The notes beneath the pieces are model-generated. The model was not told the origin of the DNA. It saw only the letters and a program-made list of their open reading frames with translations, and made no database searches. Source: an uncultured Austwickia sp. (GTDB lineage Bacteria; Actinomycetota; Actinomycetes; Actinomycetales; Dermatophilaceae). Taken from it: 6,862 nucleotides of DNA. The stretch spans positions 1-6,862 of the forward strand of contig CAKUSI010000194.1 of assembly GCA_934678955.1 (NCBI GenBank). The letters run 5' to 3'. A program made the position numbers and the translations under genes. This document shows, one piece after another, positions 5,344-6,862 of the stretch (positions are counted from its first letter, which is position 1; the number at the start of each line of letters is the position of its first letter).

Positions 5344-6862
5344 GCCGACTACTGCGGGAGCGGCTGGCGCCCTACCGCACGTTCCTCGCGGCGGTCGTCG
5401 TGCTGCAGCTCTTCGCCACGCTGGCCAACCTCTACCTGCCCACCCTCAACGCCGACATCATCGACTTCGGCGTGGCCCGCGGCGACACCGACTACATCTG
5501 GCGAACGTCGGCGTACATGCTGCTCTGGAGCGTCGTGCAGGCGGTGGCGCAGATCGGGGCCGGCTGGTGCGGCGCGAACGCCGCGATGGGGATGGGGCGG
5601 GACGTCCGCGAGGCCCTCTTCACCCGCGTCATGTCGTTCTCGGCGCGCGAGCTCAGCCACTTCGGCGCGCCCTCCCTCATCACCCGCAACACCAACGATG
5701 TGCAGCAGCTCCAGCAGCTGACGGTGATGGGGCTGATCTTCCTGGTCGGGGCCCCGATCATGATGATCGGTGGCGTGATCATGGCGCTGCGCCAGGACGT
5801 GGGCCTGTCGTGGCTGGTGGCGGTCGCCGTGCCGGTGCTGGTGATCGCGATCCTGCTGATCGTGCGCCAGATGGTGCCTCTCTTCCGGGTCATGCAGGTG
5901 CGCATCGACGCGATCAACCGGGTGATGCGCGAGCAGCTGAGCGGCATTCGGGTGGTGCGCGCCTTCGTGCGGGAAGATCACGAGCGGGCGCGGTTCGCCG
6001 TCGCGAACGACGAACTGTCCGACACCACGTGGCGGGTCGGCGCACTCATGGCCCTGATGTTCCCGGTCGTGATGCTGGTGCTGAACCTGTCGACGATCGC
6101 GGTCCTGTGGTTCGGGGCGCACCGGGTCGATAACGGGGACATGCTGATCGGGTCGCTCTTCGCGTACATCAGCTACCTCATCCAGATCCTGATGTCCGTG
6201 ATGATGGCGACGATGGTCATGACGATGGTGCCGCGCGCCGCCGTCTCGGCCGACCGGATCATGGAGGTGCTCGGCACGCAGTCCTCGGTCGCGGCGCCCA
6301 CGGACCCCATCCGGGTCGCCGGCGGCGTGAGCGGGCTCGTGGAGCTGGAGCGGGTGGAGTTCACCTACCCCGGCGCCGAGGAGCCCGTCCTGCACGACAT
6401 CTCCTTCATCGCCCGGCCCGGGACGACCACGGCGATCATCGGCGGCACCGGTTCGGGCAAGACGACGCTGGTCAAGCTGCTGCCGCGGCTGTTCGACGCC
6501 ACGGGCGGGCAGGTCAAGGTCGACGGCGTGGACGTCCGCGACCTGGACCCGGATGCCCTGTGGCAGCGGGTGGGCATCGTGCCGCAGAAGCCATACCTGT
6601 TTTCCGGGACGGTGGCCAGCAACCTGCGCTTCGGCAACCCCCAGGCCACCGACGAGGAGCTGTGGCAGGCGCTGGAGATCGCGCAGGGCAAGGACTTCGT
6701 GGCGGCGATGGATGGCGGCCTGGAGGCCCCGATCGCCCAGGGGGGCACCAACGTCTCGGGTGGCCAGCGGCAGCGCCTGTGCATCGCGCGGGCCCTGGTG
6801 GCCCGACCAGAGATCTACCTCTTCGACGACAGCTTCAGCGCCCTGGACCTGGCGACCGACGC
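5337..6862 (+). CDS. ABC exporter half-transporter, fused membrane and ATPase domains (3' truncated)
   Basis: The first 508 codons of a type IV ABC exporter, close to M. tuberculosis Rv1273c as I recall it and to YheI/MdlA; the family is about 580 residues, so some 70-80 are missing beyond the window. The membrane domain spans about 13-300 with six expected helices, ending in a Met-rich helix (286-297). The ATPase domain starts near 332: A-loop Y344, Walker A GGTGSGKTT (369-377), Q417 in VPQKPYLF, signature VSGGQRQRL (473-481), Walker B YLFDD (494-498) and D-loop SALD (501-504). D498 stands where the catalytic Glu should be, typical of the degenerate half of heterodimeric exporters, so a partner gene is expected just downstream. 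ATG 5337 is the only normal start after the in-frame TGA at 5292. Substrate unknown; drugs or lipids are usual. Confidence 0.93.
   Translation, partial: MLSRLLRERLAPYRTFLAAVVVLQLFATLANLYLPTLNADIIDFGVARGDTDYIWRTSAYMLLWSVVQAVAQIGAGWCGANAAMGMGRDVREALFTRVMSFSARELSHFGAPSLITRNTNDVQQLQQLTVMGLIFLVGAPIMMIGGVIMALRQDVGLSWLVAVAVPVLVIAILLIVRQMVPLFRVMQVRIDAINRVMREQLSGIRVVRAFVREDHERARFAVANDELSDTTWRVGALMALMFPVVMLVLNLSTIAVLWFGAHRVDNGDMLIGSLFAYISYLIQILMSVMMATMVMTMVPRAAVSADRIMEVLGTQSSVAAPTDPIRVAGGVSGLVELERVEFTYPGAEEPVLHDISFIARPGTTTAIIGGTGSGKTTLVKLLPRLFDATGGQVKVDGVDVRDLDPDALWQRVGIVPQKPYLFSGTVASNLRFGNPQATDEELWQALEIAQGKDFVAAMDGGLEAPIAQGGTNVSGGQRQRLCIARALVARPEIYLFDDSFSALDLATD

Noticed and set aside
6192..6227. Methionine cluster (6 Met in 12 residues) in the exporter, suggestive of metal binding
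   Set aside because: Met-rich sequence in the last membrane helix is usual in the Rv1273c/YheI group, so it does not indicate a copper-binding site.
5349..6395. A 348-codon minus-strand open frame opposite the ABC exporter
   Set aside because: The product is rich in His, Asp and Arg with no domain, as expected from the complement of membrane-protein codons; the plus strand encodes the exporter.

Overview
The window is chromosomal DNA from a GC-rich Gram-positive bacterium, most probably an actinomycete. Codons end overwhelmingly in G or C, and dCTP deaminase and the last ABC transporter resemble their mycobacterial counterparts as I remember them. Some genes seem to start leaderless, with an actinobacterial TANNNT -10 box 6-7 nt before the start codon. 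The genus cannot be read from this sequence; Micrococcales or Propionibacteriales would fit.

Layout. At the left edge a tRNA-Gly(CCC) gene lies on the minus strand (23-96). After about 240 non-coding bases with one clear hairpin, everything else is on the plus strand. First comes a two-gene unit: dcd (dCTP deaminase, 341-925), overlapped by 8 nt by a maltose/galactoside-type O-acetyltransferase (918-1568). A 90-bp gap with a weak terminator-like hairpin and a leaderless-type promoter follows. Next is a complete four-gene osmoprotectant (glycine betaine/choline/carnitine) ABC importer: ATPase with a CBS-like tail (1659-2777), two permeases (2774-3421 and 3418-4173) joined by 4-nt stop/start overlaps, and, after 102 bp, a substrate-binding lipoprotein (4276-5211). 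The last gene (from 5337, cut by the window end) is a half-size ABC exporter of the Rv1273c/YheI/MdlA type. It is preceded by a plausible promoter and a possible 19-codon leaderless upstream ORF whose stop overlaps the exporter start.

How the parts work together. The importer genes form one functional unit: the lipoprotein captures a compatible solute outside the membrane, the two permeases form the channel, and the ATPase drives import. Its CBS-like tail may sense ionic strength. The exporter has Asp in place of the catalytic Glu of Walker B, so it is expected to pair with a second half-transporter encoded just downstream of the window. dcd supplies dUMP/dUTP for thymidylate synthesis; its link with an acetyltransferase is positional only.

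No previously undescribed system is evident. The most useful points for a second look are the possible leaderless upstream ORF with an inverted repeat in its promoter, the leaderless starts of dcd and the importer ATPase, the degenerate ATP site of the exporter, and the non-standard C-terminal domain of the importer ATPase.
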